DNA from: Echinicola rosea
GTDB taxonomy: Bacteria; Bacteroidota; Bacteroidia; Cytophagales; Cyclobacteriaceae
Reading direction: 5' to 3'
DNA length: 64,000 nt
Assembly: GCF_005281475.1 (NCBI RefSeq)
Contig: NZ_CP040106.1
Location: 191,501 to 255,500 of the forward strand
Shown here: in pieces, positions 8,476 to 17,856 of the stretch
Layout of the letters: the number at the start of each line of letters is the position of its first letter
Position numbering within the stretch: the stretch's first letter is position 1
Notes under the pieces: model-generated
Database searches by the model: none
Told to the model about the DNA's origin: nothing
The model's input: only the letters and a program-made list of their open reading frames with translations
Program-made: the position numbers and the translations under genes

Positions 8476-9912
8476 ATGTTAACCGCCATAAGATTACTAG
8501 ACTCTCCGGGAAATCTTCTCCACCAAAGTGGGGTGATATTTATTTCCAGTGAGCAAGACCTCGAAAGGGTCCCTGTAGATACAACCAAGTCTGCCTATAT
8601 CAAGTCGCAGTTATGGGAAAAGAACAAGTCACAAGTACATTTTTCAAGTGAAAGTAGCCAATTGGTTTTTGTAAAGACCAAAGATCATGATAGCTCCAGT
8701 TATCAATTGGAATTGGCCAGAAAAGCAGGAGCTGCCAGCTGGAAAGTATTGAAGGAATGGGACCGCCCTCGTGTCTTTTATTTTGGAAAATCAGAGAAAC
8801 TCCTGATGGCATTTCTTGAAGGCGCTGTACTGGCCTCTTACAAATTTTCCAAATACAAATCCTCAAAAAACCAAGCCCCTTCTTCTGTAGAAGTTTGCAC
8901 AGACATTACGGATGAAAGCAATCTGGAAGAGTTGATCTCGGTTTGTCTGGCTACTTTTGTTGCCCGGGATTTGGTCAATGAACCAGTGATCTACCTGAAT
9001 GCTGTCCAGCTTAGCAATGAGATCGAAAAACTGGGAAAGGCCTATGGCTTCCATACTGAAATACTGGATGAAAGTAAAATCACCTCATTAAAAATGGAAG
9101 GACTGCTGGCCGTCAATGCAGGAAGTGAACTCCCTCCCACCTTCTCAGTGATGCATTATAAGCCTGCTTCTACCAAGAAATTCAAGAAACCTGTTGTCCT
9201 GGTGGGAAAAGGAGTCGTGTACGACACCGGCGGACTTAGCCTTAAGCCCACACCGAATTCCATGGATTTCATGAAAGCAGACATGGCCGGTGCAGCAGCG
9301 GTCGTGGGCACATTATGCGCCGTTGCCAAAATGGGATTGCCTGTGGAAGTGATCGGGCTCGTTCCTGCCACAGATAATCGACCCGGATATAACGCCATCA
9401 CTCCCGGGGACATCATCACTTACCCAAACGGCAAAAGTGTGGAAATCCTCAATACCGACGCAGAGGGCCGGCTGATTCTTGCCGACGCCCTACTCTATGC
9501 GGCTAAATACGACCCAAAACTGGTCATCGACCTGGCCACACTTACCGGGTCAGCTGCTGCTGCACTAGGGAAAGAAGGTGCCGTGATGATGGGCAAAGCC
9601 TACGATGAGGAAAAAGGGTTCCTGAAAATAGCGGGCAAAGAAGTTTGTGAGCGATTGGTAGAATTCCCCCTGTGGGAAGAATATGGCGATCAGCTAAAGT
9701 CAACTGTGGCGGACATCACCAATATCGGAGGCCCTACTGCAGGTGCTATTACAGCAGGTAAGTTTTTGGAACACTTCACGGATTACAACTGGATCCATAT
9801 CGATATTGCTGGGCCTTCGTTTATCAAAACGGGAGAAAGCTACCGGCCCGCCGGAGGAACGGGCTTTGGCGTTAGGCTGATCACGCAATTCCTAAAGAAC
9901 ATTTCCAAATAA
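8476..9912 (+). CDS. Leucyl aminopeptidase, M17 family
   Basis: 478 residues from the ATG giving MLTAIRLLDSPGNLLHQSG. An open frame runs 49 codons further upstream, but that part overlaps rsmA and does not look like the family. The catalytic domain has the active-site Lys in VGKGVVYDTGG (K245) and the two-metal signature NTDAEGRLILADAL from residue 326. M17 enzymes are cytosolic hexameric di-zinc exopeptidases that release N-terminal Leu and other residues. It stands alone, divergent from rsmA and 99 bases upstream of pdxA. Confidence 0.92.
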   Translation: MLTAIRLLDSPGNLLHQSGVIFISSEQDLERVPVDTTKSAYIKSQLWEKNKSQVHFSSESSQLVFVKTKDHDSSSYQLELARKAGAASWKVLKEWDRPRVFYFGKSEKLLMAFLEGAVLASYKFSKYKSSKNQAPSSVEVCTDITDESNLEELISVCLATFVARDLVNEPVIYLNAVQLSNEIEKLGKAYGFHTEILDESKITSLKMEGLLAVNAGSELPPTFSVMHYKPASTKKFKKPVVLVGKGVVYDTGGLSLKPTPNSMDFMKADMAGAAAVVGTLCAVAKMGLPVEVIGLVPATDNRPGYNAITPGDIITYPNGKSVEILNTDAEGRLILADALLYAAKYDPKLVIDLATLTGSAAAALGKEGAVMMGKAYDEEKGFLKIAGKEVCERLVEFPLWEEYGDQLKSTVADITNIGGPTAGAITAGKFLEHFTDYNWIHIDIAGPSFIKTGESYRPAGGTGFGVRLITQFLKNISK

Positions 9913-10011
9913 GCCGTTTCCACAAAACATAAATCATCGTAAAATGTCCACAGCCAAAACACCTTCTTAGGATTAGGGCAGGGCATCGAAAAACATAAAC
10001 AAACTGATGAA

Positions 10012-11034
10012 ATGAATTCTAAAAAGAATAAACCTGTAATAGGCATTACTATTGGCGACATTAACGGGATTAGTGCTGAGGTGACCATGAAAGCACTGAT
10101 GGACAATCGTATCCTAAAACTGGTCACACCAGTCATCTACGCCCATGGTAAAGCGTTGACATTTTACCGAAAGCACTTAAAGCTGGAAGACTTTAACTTC
10201 ATGCAGGTCCGAAACATCGGTGAAATCCATCATAAAAAGGTGAATGTCATCAACGTGACGGAAGAATGTCCCGAGGTCATGCCAGGAACGGAAACTTCTG
10301 AAGCCGGCAAAATGGCCTTGGCAGCACTGGACCGAGCGATTGCGGATATCAGAGAGCATAAAATAGATGCCTTGGTCACCGCTCCGTTAAATAAAAACAA
10401 TATTAACGCGGAGTCGTTGAAGTTTGTGGGGCACACAGAGTATTTGACAGAGGCTTTCGAAGCCAAGGAAAGCATGATGTTCATGGTTTCCGAAGACATG
10501 CGAGTGGGATTGGTTTCCGGCCATGTGCCCCTTAGCCAGGTAACCGAAAATGTCACAGGCAAAAAAATCAAGCAAAAACTAAAAATAATGCTGGCTTCGC
10601 TGCGTGACGATTTCGGCATCGAAAAGCCGCGAATAGCCGTTTTGGGACTGAATCCACATGCGGGAGAAGATGGACTTCTGGGCAAGGAAGAAACGGAAAT
10701 CATCCAACCAGCCATTCGGGAATACAAAGACAAAGGCCATTTGATATTTGGCCCATACCCTTCGGACGGTTTCTTCGGGATGATGCACCAGAAAAAATTT
10801 GATGGAGTACTGGCCATGTACCATGACCAAGGCCTCATCCCTTTTAAAACCTTGGCTTTTGAAAATGGCGTCAACTTCACGGCAGGATTGCCTATCGTAA
10901 GGACATCGCCAGACCACGGCACTGCGTACAATATTGCCGGCAAAAACATTGCTGATGAGGGCTCTATGCGCGCAGCCATCTTTACAGCCTACGATATCCT
11001 CTCCCAAAAGCAACCTTGGGAAGAGGATGAATAA
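10012..11034 (+). CDS. pdxA: 4-hydroxythreonine-4-phosphate dehydrogenase
   Basis: 340 residues, matching PdxA. The three metal-binding histidines are seen in VGHTEYL, LNPHAGEDG and MYHDQGLIPFK, and the C-terminal signature RTSPDHGTAYNIAG is intact. The enzyme oxidises 4-phosphohydroxy-L-threonine in the DXP-dependent pyridoxal 5'-phosphate pathway. The family also contains D-threonate/erythronate relatives (PdxA2), but the motif set fits canonical PdxA. It precedes the DUF177-rpmF cluster, which has its own promoter. Confidence 0.93.
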   Translation: MNSKKNKPVIGITIGDINGISAEVTMKALMDNRILKLVTPVIYAHGKALTFYRKHLKLEDFNFMQVRNIGEIHHKKVNVINVTEECPEVMPGTETSEAGKMALAALDRAIADIREHKIDALVTAPLNKNNINAESLKFVGHTEYLTEAFEAKESMMFMVSEDMRVGLVSGHVPLSQVTENVTGKKIKQKLKIMLASLRDDFGIEKPRIAVLGLNPHAGEDGLLGKEETEIIQPAIREYKDKGHLIFGPYPSDGFFGMMHQKKFDGVLAMYHDQGLIPFKTLAFENGVNFTAGLPIVRTSPDHGTAYNIAGKNIADEGSMRAAIFTAYDILSQKQPWEEDE

Positions 11035-11075
11035 AAATAAATCGTAGCCATATTTTATATTTAAAAATAGTTCGC

Positions 11076-11083
11076 TAAATTTG
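11076..11083 (+). promoter_or_regulatory. Bacteroidota-type -7 element for the DUF177-rpmF unit
   Basis: TAAATTTG matches the TAnnTTTG -7 consensus of Bacteroidota primary sigma factor. It lies 23 bases before the ATG of the DUF177 gene. No clear TTG -33 element is visible at the right distance. Confidence 0.55.
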
Positions 11084-11105
11084 CGGTCTTAAACAAGCAG
11101 GAGGA

Positions 11106-11669
11106 ATGGTTAAATTCTGGAGAGCTTTTGACATTGACATCATCAAACTCAACGAAGGAACGCATGAGTTTTCCTTGGATGTAGGCGATGAATTCTTTGA
11201 GCAAATCAAAGGCAATGATCTGGTAAAAAAAGGAAATCTGCAGGTCACGCTCCTTTTACGAAAGGAAGTCAACCTTCTGGAGGCAACATTCAAAATAGAT
11301 GGCACAGTGGAACTTACCTGTGACAGAAGCTTGGAAAAATATGACCAGGCACTGCACACGGTGGAGAAGATCATCTACAAATATGGGCCAGAGGAGCAGG
11401 AAATCAACGAAGAAATCTTCATGATTACCCGTGACACGCCCAAAATCAATGTTGCCCAATTGATTTATGAGTTTGTAATACTTGCTTTGCCGATCAAAAA
11501 AATTCATCCTGATTATCGGGACGAAGAAGAAATGGAAGGTGAAGGCAGGTTGGTATATTGGTCCGATGAGCCAGAAGAAGAGGAAGAAAGCAATTCTTCT
11601 GAACCTGACACGGACGACCAGATAGATCCCAGATGGGAAGCATTAAAAAATATTAAGAAAAAAGATTAA
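11106..11669 (+). CDS. DUF177 (YceD-like) protein
   Basis: 187 residues with the DUF177 layout: N-terminal DIDIIKLNEGTHEFSLDVGD, central LEATFKIDGTVELTCDRSLEKYD (usually C..C in this family, here a single Cys) and an acidic C-terminus rich in Glu and Ser that ends DPRWEALKNIKKK. DUF177 proteins are encoded directly before rpmF throughout bacteria and are linked to 23S rRNA or 50S accumulation; the biochemical role is unclear. A GGAGGA sequence abuts the ATG directly, too close for a normal Shine-Dalgarno. Confidence 0.88.
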   Translation: MVKFWRAFDIDIIKLNEGTHEFSLDVGDEFFEQIKGNDLVKKGNLQVTLLLRKEVNLLEATFKIDGTVELTCDRSLEKYDQALHTVEKIIYKYGPEEQEINEEIFMITRDTPKINVAQLIYEFVILALPIKKIHPDYRDEEEMEGEGRLVYWSDEPEEEEESNSSEPDTDDQIDPRWEALKNIKKKD

Positions 11670-11687
11670 TCTAAAAACTGTATAGAG

Positions 11688-11879
11688 ATGGCACATCCTA
11701 AGCGCAAAATTTCAAAAACCAGAAGAGACAAGAGAAGAACGCATTATAAGCTTACCGCTCCAGGTTTGGCTCAATGCCCTACTACTGGTGAATACCACTT
11801 GCCTCACAGAGCTTATTGGCTTGATGGAAAACTTTATTACAAAGGTCAAGTGATCATTGAAAAAGAAGTCCTTGCCTAA
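11688..11879 (+). CDS. rpmF: 50S ribosomal protein L32
   Basis: 63 residues starting [20 protein letters not shown], the L32 signature. The zinc ribbon of other L32 proteins is degenerate: only one Cys (AQCPTTGE) of the usual four is left, so this is the zinc-free form. It lies 18 bases after the DUF177 stop and is followed by a strong terminator. Confidence 0.96.
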   Translation: MAHPKRKISKTRRDKRRTHYKLTAPGLAQCPTTGEYHLPHRAYWLDGKLYYKGQVIIEKEVLA

Positions 11880-11927
11880 GCAAGTGGAATCGATCAACGA
11901 ATCTTATGTCACTTAGAAAAAGTGATA

Positions 11928-11976
11928 GCCATAAAAAAATCCATTTGGAAAAATCCAGATGGATTTTTTTTATGGC
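11928..11976 (+). terminator. Rho-independent terminator after rpmF
   Basis: A long, nearly perfect hairpin: GCCATAAAAAAATCCAT..TGGA, loop AAAA, then TCCA..ATGGATTTTTTTTATGGC. It has an A-run before and a T-run within the stem, so it can work on both strands. The remaining spacer up to 12170 has no recognisable gene. Confidence 0.85.
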
Positions 11977-12170
11977 TTTGGTTCTCTTTTGTCACATCAC
12001 AGATGAATAGCCATACCCAAAAGGCACCAAATGCATGTCGCAACCTGCACCCATAGGAATTTATAATCCCATCAACTTCAAAAAAGATATCCGAAAATCA
12101 CACCCTGCAGGTCAAATCGAGGGCTGCTTGGTCTTAATCGGCCACAAAAAGGATTCTACTTCCAAAATTA

Positions 12171-12202
12171 CTTGGTGGTAAGGCACATTTTAAATAATTT
12201 TG
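12171..12202 (+). promoter_or_regulatory. Candidate promoter for fabH
   Basis: TTG at 12171-12173 and TAATTTTG at 12195-12202 are separated by 21 bases, matching the TTG-N(19-23)-TAnnTTTG promoter of Bacteroidota. The ATG of fabH is 121 bases downstream, giving a fairly long leader. Confidence 0.5.
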
Positions 12203-12323
12203 AAAGCCAAAATTATTTTGTATTTGATTCACTGTAAGAAATACTACAAAATAGCATAAAGTAAGGAGCAATTGCTGACATCCCACCGATTTAACAATAG
12301 CATTTGCCCAAAACAAAAAATAA

Positions 12324-13322
12324 ATGGAAAAAACAAGAGCTGTCATTACCGGTGTCAATGGATGGGTTCCGGATTATGTTTTGACAAACAAGGAACTCGA
12401 GTCCATGGTGGAAACCAGCGACGAATGGATTACCTCCCGTACCGGTATCAAAGAACGACGAATACTTAAAGGTGAAGGCAAAGCCACCTCGGACATTGGT
12501 GCCAATGCCATCAAGGGCCTACTAGAAAAAACGAATACCGCCCCAGAAGACATTGACCTCATCATCTGTGCGACGGTAACCCCGGATATGCCTTTCCCTT
12601 CCTGTGCGAACATGATTGCTCATAAAGTAGGGGCCAAAAACAGCTACAGCTTTGACATTTCTGCTGCCTGCTCGGGCTTCATCTATGCCCTGACCATCGG
12701 CAGCCAATTTATCGAAACGGGTATGCACAAAAAAGTCATCGTGGTAGGTGCGGACAAAATGTCCTCCATCGTAAATTATGAAGACAGGACGACCTGTATC
12801 ATCTTTGGTGATGGTGGCGGAGCGGTCTTATTGGAACCTACTACCGAAAACGTAGGGGTCATGGATTCCCTGCACCATTCAGACGGATCAGGCTCTCCTT
12901 ACTTACACATCAAAGCAGGAGGCAGCTTAAATCCAGCCACCGAGGAAACCGTCAAAGCAAAAGAGCATTATGCTTACCAAGAAGGCTCCACTGTATTTAA
13001 ATTTGCCGTAACCAATATGGCAGAAGTGAGTGCCCAAATAATGGCCAAAAACAACCTCAATGGAGACGACATCGCTTGGCTAGTACCCCATCAGGCCAAC
13101 AAACGGATCATTGACGCCACTGCAAACCGCATGAACGTGGGGCCCGAAAAAGTAATGATCAACATCGAAAAATACGGCAACACCACCGCCGGAACCATCC
13201 CGCTCTGCCTATGGGATTATGAATCTAAACTTAAAAAAGGAGACAATATCATCCTTGCCGCTTTTGGAGGAGGATTTACTTGGGGCTCCGTTTATCTCAA
13301 ATGGGGATACGACCCAAAATAA
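12324..13322 (+). CDS. fabH: Beta-ketoacyl-ACP synthase III
   Basis: 332 residues. The catalytic triad is complete: Cys116 in DISAACSGF, His in VPHQANKRI and Asn in YGNTTAGT; the C-terminal AFGGGFTWGSV is also typical. FabH condenses an acyl-CoA starter with malonyl-ACP to begin fatty acid synthesis. It sits upstream of efp and the accB-accC pair. The plsX gene that often precedes fabH after rpmF is absent here. Confidence 0.95.
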   Translation: MEKTRAVITGVNGWVPDYVLTNKELESMVETSDEWITSRTGIKERRILKGEGKATSDIGANAIKGLLEKTNTAPEDIDLIICATVTPDMPFPSCANMIAHKVGAKNSYSFDISAACSGFIYALTIGSQFIETGMHKKVIVVGADKMSSIVNYEDRTTCIIFGDGGGAVLLEPTTENVGVMDSLHHSDGSGSPYLHIKAGGSLNPATEETVKAKEHYAYQEGSTVFKFAVTNMAEVSAQIMAKNNLNGDDIAWLVPHQANKRIIDATANRMNVGPEKVMINIEKYGNTTAGTIPLCLWDYESKLKKGDNIILAAFGGGFTWGSVYLKWGYDPK

Positions 13323-13346
13323 ATTAACATAACTAACAAGAATCTT

Positions 13347-13910
13347 ATGGCAAGTACTGCAGATTTCAAAAATGGTTTATGCATGGAGATGAACAATGAC
13401 ATTTGGAGCATTGTGGAATTCCAGCATGTCAAGCCCGGAAAAGGTGCTGCTTTTGTCAGAACCAAACTAAAAAGCCTAACCACTGGCAAGGTACTGGAAA
13501 AAACCTTCAACGCCGGAGAAAAAATCACGACCGCCAGGGTAGAAAGAAGACAGCATCAGTTTTTGTATGCAGACGACTTGGGCTATCACTTTATGGACAC
13601 CACTACCTTTGAGCAAATCCCTATTCAAGAAAAACTCATCGAAAGGGCGGATCTGATGAAGGAAGGACAACAGGTGGACATCCTTATCCACGACGAAACA
13701 GAAACTCCCCTTGGCGTCGAGTTGCCGCCTTTTGTAGAGTTACTGATCACCTATACAGAACCCGGCATCAAAGGGGACACGGCCACCAATGCCCTGAAAC
13801 CTGCCACAGTGGAAACTGGAGCGACTGTGATGGTACCTCTTTTCGTGGATCAAGACATCATCATTAAGGTGGATACACGGGACGGTTCCTATTCTGAAAG
13901 AGTAAAATAA
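13347..13910 (+). CDS. efp: Translation elongation factor P
   Basis: 187 residues, the standard three-domain EF-P. The modified-loop lysine is K32 in HVKPGKGAAF, and the C-terminal OB domain ends with IIKVDTRDGSYSERVK. EF-P binds the ribosome E site and relieves stalling at consecutive prolines. It lies 24 bases after fabH and is followed by a hairpin terminator. No EpmA/EpmB-type modification gene is in the window. Confidence 0.96.
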   Translation: MASTADFKNGLCMEMNNDIWSIVEFQHVKPGKGAAFVRTKLKSLTTGKVLEKTFNAGEKITTARVERRQHQFLYADDLGYHFMDTTTFEQIPIQEKLIERADLMKEGQQVDILIHDETETPLGVELPPFVELLITYTEPGIKGDTATNALKPATVETGATVMVPLFVDQDIIIKVDTRDGSYSERVK

Positions 13911-13915
13911 TTTCA

Positions 13916-13957
13916 AAAGCTATGTGATTTGTTTAAATTACATAGCTTTACGTTTTT
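13916..13957 (+). terminator. Terminator between efp and accB
   Basis: AAAGCTATGT (13916-13925) pairs with ACATAGCTTT (13940-13949), followed by ACGTTTTT. It separates fabH-efp from accB-accC. Confidence 0.75.
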
Positions 13958-14009
13958 ATAAACCCATCAATTGCTCTATCAAAAAAAGCAATTCTTAAAA
14001 CATAATTTC

Positions 14010-14489
14010 ATGAAAGCCAAAGAAATACAAGAACTAATAGATTTTATTTCCAACTCAGGCCTAGCCGAGGTAAAAATCGAAACGGACGAATTCAAGTTGT
14101 CCATCAAGAAAAATGCAGAAGCCCAAGTAGTAAAAGCTGCCGAAGCAGCTCCTGCACCTACCCCAAGCCCTGCACCCGCTCCTGCACCTGCGGCGGCTTC
14201 TCCTTCTCCGGAAAAAGAAGCTCCTGAGGCAGAAGACACTTCCAAATACTTAGAAATAAAATCGCCGATGATCGGTACCTTCTACACCACACCAAATCCT
14301 GATTCTGACAACTTTGTCAATGTGGGAGACAGCGTGAAGACAGGACAGACCGTTTGCATTATTGAAGCCATGAAACTTTTCAATGAAATTGAGTCTGAGG
14401 TTTCAGGAAAAATCGTAAAAATCCTTGTCGAAAACGCTACTCCAGTAGAATACGACCAACCACTTTTCTTGGTTGACCCAGCAGGATAA
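14010..14489 (+). CDS. accB: Biotin carboxyl carrier protein of acetyl-CoA carboxylase
   Basis: 159 residues from [20 protein letters not shown]; the open frame extends 13 codons upstream into the terminator region and is not used. It has an N-terminal segment, a flexible Ala/Pro linker (about 45-78) and a biotinyl domain with the biotin-accepting lysine K122 in [10 protein letters not shown]. It carries biotin between the biotin carboxylase (AccC, next gene) and the carboxyltransferase in malonyl-CoA synthesis. Confidence 0.96.
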   Translation: MKAKEIQELIDFISNSGLAEVKIETDEFKLSIKKNAEAQVVKAAEAAPAPTPSPAPAPAPAAASPSPEKEAPEAEDTSKYLEIKSPMIGTFYTTPNPDSDNFVNVGDSVKTGQTVCIIEAMKLFNEIESEVSGKIVKILVENATPVEYDQPLFLVDPAG

Positions 14490-14518
14490 ATTTATTTTTC
14501 CACCAATTTGAAATAACC

Positions 14519-15868
14519 GTGTTTAAAAAAATACTAATTGCCAACAGAGGGGAAATAGCACTAAGAATCATCCGTACTTGTAAAGAAATGGGGATCAAAA
14601 CAGTAGCCGTTTACTCCACTGCAGATAAAGACAGCCTCCATGTGAGATTTGCAGATGAAGCCGTCTGTATAGGCGCGGCGCCCAGTCGTGAATCCTATCT
14701 GAATATCCCAAGGGTAATAGCAGCAGCCGAAATCACCAATGCTGATGCGATCCACCCCGGCTATGGCTTCCTTTCAGAAAATGCCGAATTTTCCAAAATC
14801 TGTGAAGAATACAACATCAAGTTCATTGGTGCCAGCTCAGAAATGATTGAGAAAATGGGCGACAAGGCTACTGCCAAAGCGACCATGAAAGCAGCTGGCG
14901 TACCTACCATCCCTGGCTCTGAAGGCTTGCTTGACTCTATCGAGCAAGGCATCAAGATCGCCAATGAAATGGGATACCCAGTTATCCTCAAAGCCACCGC
15001 AGGTGGTGGTGGACGTGGCATGAGGATCGTCCGTGAAGAAAGTGGATTCAAAAAAGCTTGGGACGACGCCCGCCAAGAATCAGGTGCAGCCTTCGGCAAT
15101 GACGGCCTTTACCTCGAAAAATTCGTTGAAGAACCTCGTCACATCGAAATCCAAGTCGTCGGCGATAACACGGGCAAAGCTTGTCACCTTTCTGAAAGGG
15201 ACTGCTCTATCCAACGAAGACACCAAAAACTGGTCGAAGAAACACCTTCTCCTTTTATCACTGACGAACTCAGGGATGCCATGGGCAAAGCTGCCATCAA
15301 AGGCGCCGAAGCCATTGGTTATGAAGGTGCCGGTACCATCGAATTCCTTGTGGACAAACACCGTAACTTCTACTTCATGGAGATGAATACCCGTATCCAA
15401 GTAGAACATCCGATTACCGAAGAGGTGACTGATTACGACCTGATCAAGGAGCAAATAAAAGTAGCTGCAGGCATCCCTATCTCGGGTCAAAACTACTATC
15501 CAAAATTATACGCCATGGAATGCCGGATCAATGCCGAAGACCCTGCCAATGGTTTTCGACCCAGTCCTGGCAAAATCATTAACCTTCACCTCCCCGGAGG
15601 ACGTGGCGTAAGGGTGGACAGTCATGTATATGCTGGCTATATCATCCCACCAAACTATGATTCGATGATCGCAAAGCTGATTGTCAGTGGGCAATCGCGG
15701 GAAGAAGTGATCGTTAGAATGAAGCGTGCGCTAGAGGAATTTGTGATTGATGGCATCAAGACCACCATTCCATTCCACATAGCGCTTTTAGAAGACGAAG
15801 AGTTTAAAGCAGGCAACTTCACCACAAAGTTCTTGGAAACGTTTGACTTCTCAGTCATTAAAGGCTAA
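14519..15868 (+). CDS. accC: Acetyl-CoA carboxylase biotin carboxylase subunit
   Basis: 449 residues, starting at a GTG codon ([17 protein letters not shown]). The ATP-grasp domain has the Gly-rich loop [13 protein letters not shown] and the catalytic [17 protein letters not shown]. It carboxylates the biotin on AccB with bicarbonate and ATP. It is 29 bases downstream of accB and is followed by a strong bidirectional hairpin. Confidence 0.96.
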   Translation: MFKKILIANRGEIALRIIRTCKEMGIKTVAVYSTADKDSLHVRFADEAVCIGAAPSRESYLNIPRVIAAAEITNADAIHPGYGFLSENAEFSKICEEYNIKFIGASSEMIEKMGDKATAKATMKAAGVPTIPGSEGLLDSIEQGIKIANEMGYPVILKATAGGGGRGMRIVREESGFKKAWDDARQESGAAFGNDGLYLEKFVEEPRHIEIQVVGDNTGKACHLSERDCSIQRRHQKLVEETPSPFITDELRDAMGKAAIKGAEAIGYEGAGTIEFLVDKHRNFYFMEMNTRIQVEHPITEEVTDYDLIKEQIKVAAGIPISGQNYYPKLYAMECRINAEDPANGFRPSPGKIINLHLPGGRGVRVDSHVYAGYIIPPNYDSMIAKLIVSGQSREEVIVRMKRALEEFVIDGIKTTIPFHIALLEDEEFKAGNFTTKFLETFDFSVIKG

Positions 15869-15891
15869 ATAGGTCATTAACAGTTATAAAA

Positions 15892-15930
15892 AAAGCAAAA
15901 AGGCTCCAATTTTGGGAGCCTTTTTGCTTT
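15892..15930 (+). terminator. Terminator after accC (possibly bidirectional)
   Basis: AAAGCAAAAAGGCTCC pairs with GGAGCCTTTTTGCTTT around a six-base loop. The flanking A- and T-runs allow use from both sides, which would also serve the convergent lipoprotein gene. Confidence 0.85.
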
Positions 15931-15956
15931 GGCATGCCTATCTTTGGCATGCCTAT
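15927..15956. repeat. Tandem 15-bp repeat, two copies
   Basis: CTTTGGCATGCCTAT occurs twice head to tail with no mismatch. Each unit contains the palindrome GGCATGCC. It lies between the accC terminator and the convergent lipoprotein stop codon. Confidence 0.8.
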
Positions 15957-15961
15957 CCTCA

Positions 15962-16552
15962 TCAGTCCTCGCATTCCACTTCCATTTTGGCACCGACGTG
16001 AACCGAGTAATAGGGATATCGCTTCAGGATTACTTCGTAATACTCCCAATCATCACCTGTGGCGATCTCTGCCACACCACTGTGCGTATCAAAAGTCGAA
16101 GGATCAAACCCGCCAGAAGGCTCACTTGTAAACCCCTGAACTTTTATATTTTCTGTATCCGGACCGAAATACCACATAGGCTCGTCAATCCGAATAAGCA
16201 ATTTCACATATTCTCCGGCCGCTGATCCTTCAGGAATCTCACCAGGCTCTAACTCCTTAAACTTGACAGCACCTATGTGCTCATGCTCATCACCATCTGT
16301 ATCCAATTCGAGATAAAGCCATAAAATATCCCCTTTACCTACCATACTTTCATCATATGTAGGAAGATCAATGAACTTAATGTGATGACTTTCATGATCA
16401 AGCCCCATTGCCCAAGCATTATTCTCAATAAAGCACCTCGCCTCCTCTGGAATTCCCTCTTCTGCCTCCCCTTCTGGATTCTCCGGTTCTTGTTCCGAAT
16501 CACTGCAAGCCAGCATCACACAGGCAATTAGAGCCATAAAAAATGCCCTCAT
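15962..16552 (-). CDS. Lipoprotein of unknown function
   Basis: 196 residues from the ATG preceded by GAGGTG; two earlier in-frame ATGs would give a longer N-terminus. A lipoprotein signal is clear (hydrophobic stretch, then VMLAC-S), followed by an acidic linker rich in Glu and Pro. The mature part is acidic, with many Trp, Tyr and Asp, and ends VHVGAKMEVECED. I recognise no domain. It should sit on the outer membrane or the cell surface. It converges on accC. Confidence 0.75.
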   Translation of the reverse strand: MRAFFMALIACVMLACSDSEQEPENPEGEAEEGIPEEARCFIENNAWAMGLDHESHHIKFIDLPTYDESMVGKGDILWLYLELDTDGDEHEHIGAVKFKELEPGEIPEGSAAGEYVKLLIRIDEPMWYFGPDTENIKVQGFTSEPSGGFDPSTFDTHSGVAEIATGDDWEYYEVILKRYPYYSVHVGAKMEVECED

Positions 16553-16872
16553 CACCTCAGTTACTTCTCTGTGTCTCATGGTAATAACGTTTAGTTTCAA
16601 CATCGTAAATATTAAACAAAATACATATTAATAAGTCTAAATTACATTTTTTATTATATTAATCACAATTTATAGTAAACAAAATAAAAAATAAACTACC
16701 AAATTCATTTCATTAATTGGCTTGAACAGAATAAAACCATCTACAAATCCAGCTCAAAAGCCTGAAGCATTTTCTCCTTTTTGAGATGCATTTATGTAAA
16801 ATCAATGGGTATAAATATCGATCTTCATGATAAAACTGATATATTTAACATCACCACTAATCATATTGGCCT

Positions 16873-17805
16873 ATGCAGACTATACTTGGATCAGGAGGAG
16901 TTATCGCAAATGAATTGGCCAAAGAGTTAAGCCCATATACGGCTAAGCTCAGGTTGGTGAGTCGGCACCCTCAAAAAGTCAATCCTGAAAACGATATTTT
17001 CACTGCAGACTTAACCAATGCAGAACAGGTAAACCAAGCAGTAGCAGGAAGCCACATTGTGTACCTCACTGTAGGCCTTAAATACAAGGCCCATATATGG
17101 GAAAGTGCCTGGCCAAAAATCATGTCCAATGTTCTGAATGCCTGCAGCCGCCATCGATGTAAGCTGGTATTTTTCGATAATGTATATATGTACGACCCCA
17201 ACTACATTGGTAAAATGACGGAAGAGACCCCTATCAGGCCGGTCAGTAAGAAGGGGACAGTCCGAGCTAAGATTGCCGATATGCTTTTAGAAAAAATTCA
17301 AAAGGGTGAAGTTGACGCCATTATCGCCAGGTCGGCTGATTTTTACGGCCCCCATATCAAATTAAAAAGCATTCTTACAGAACTAGCCTTTAAACCATTG
17401 GCCAAATCGGGAACTGCCAAATGGCTAAGCAACGCCCATCAGCCTCATGCATTTACCTTCACCCCTGATGCAGGTAAAGCACTCGCACTGCTTGGCAATA
17501 CGGAAGATGCCTATAATCAGGTATGGCACCTCCCCACAGCCTCTAATCCGCCAACAGGCAAAGAGTGGATTCACCTGATCGCAAAGGAACTGGGCAAAAC
17601 ACCAAAACACCAGGTCTTGCCGCCATGGTTTTTTACCACTTCCGGCTTGTTTGTTCCATTTATGAGGGAACTAAAGGAAATGCTATATCAATACGATAGG
17701 CCATACATTTTTGACAGCACCAAATTTCAAGAGAATTTCTTCTTCAAACCTACCAACTATAAAGACGGCATAAAAAAAATTGTCGAGGCTGAATTTTCAA
17801 CCTAA
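16873..17805 (+). CDS. NAD(P)-binding SDR-like protein (NAD-dependent epimerase/dehydratase family)
   Basis: 310 residues with a Rossmann start: LGSGGVIANELAKEL near residue 5 and VSRHP, then DLTNAEQV. It follows the extended/atypical SDR pattern (SADFYGPHIKL, substrate region near 150-200). The usual catalytic YxxxK pair is not seen where expected: the aligned region reads PVSKKGTVRAK, so Tyr and Lys are replaced. It may be a non-catalytic or unusual reductase; the substrate is unknown. The gene stands alone, after a 320-base AT-rich spacer that contains no other gene. Confidence 0.75.
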   Translation: MQTILGSGGVIANELAKELSPYTAKLRLVSRHPQKVNPENDIFTADLTNAEQVNQAVAGSHIVYLTVGLKYKAHIWESAWPKIMSNVLNACSRHRCKLVFFDNVYMYDPNYIGKMTEETPIRPVSKKGTVRAKIADMLLEKIQKGEVDAIIARSADFYGPHIKLKSILTELAFKPLAKSGTAKWLSNAHQPHAFTFTPDAGKALALLGNTEDAYNQVWHLPTASNPPTGKEWIHLIAKELGKTPKHQVLPPWFFTTSGLFVPFMRELKEMLYQYDRPYIFDSTKFQENFFFKPTNYKDGIKKIVEAEFST

Positions 17806-17856
17806 ATCAAAAGAGAGAAAGCCCCTTTACTGAATTTCTCCCTTTTGGACTGGAGT

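Noticed and set aside
10230..10979. Minus-strand frame of 249 codons opposite pdxA
   Set aside because: Antisense shadow of a clearly conserved pdxA; no family motif.
15080..15490. Minus-strand frame of 136 codons opposite accC
   Set aside because: Shadow of the accC codon pattern; accC is complete and conserved.
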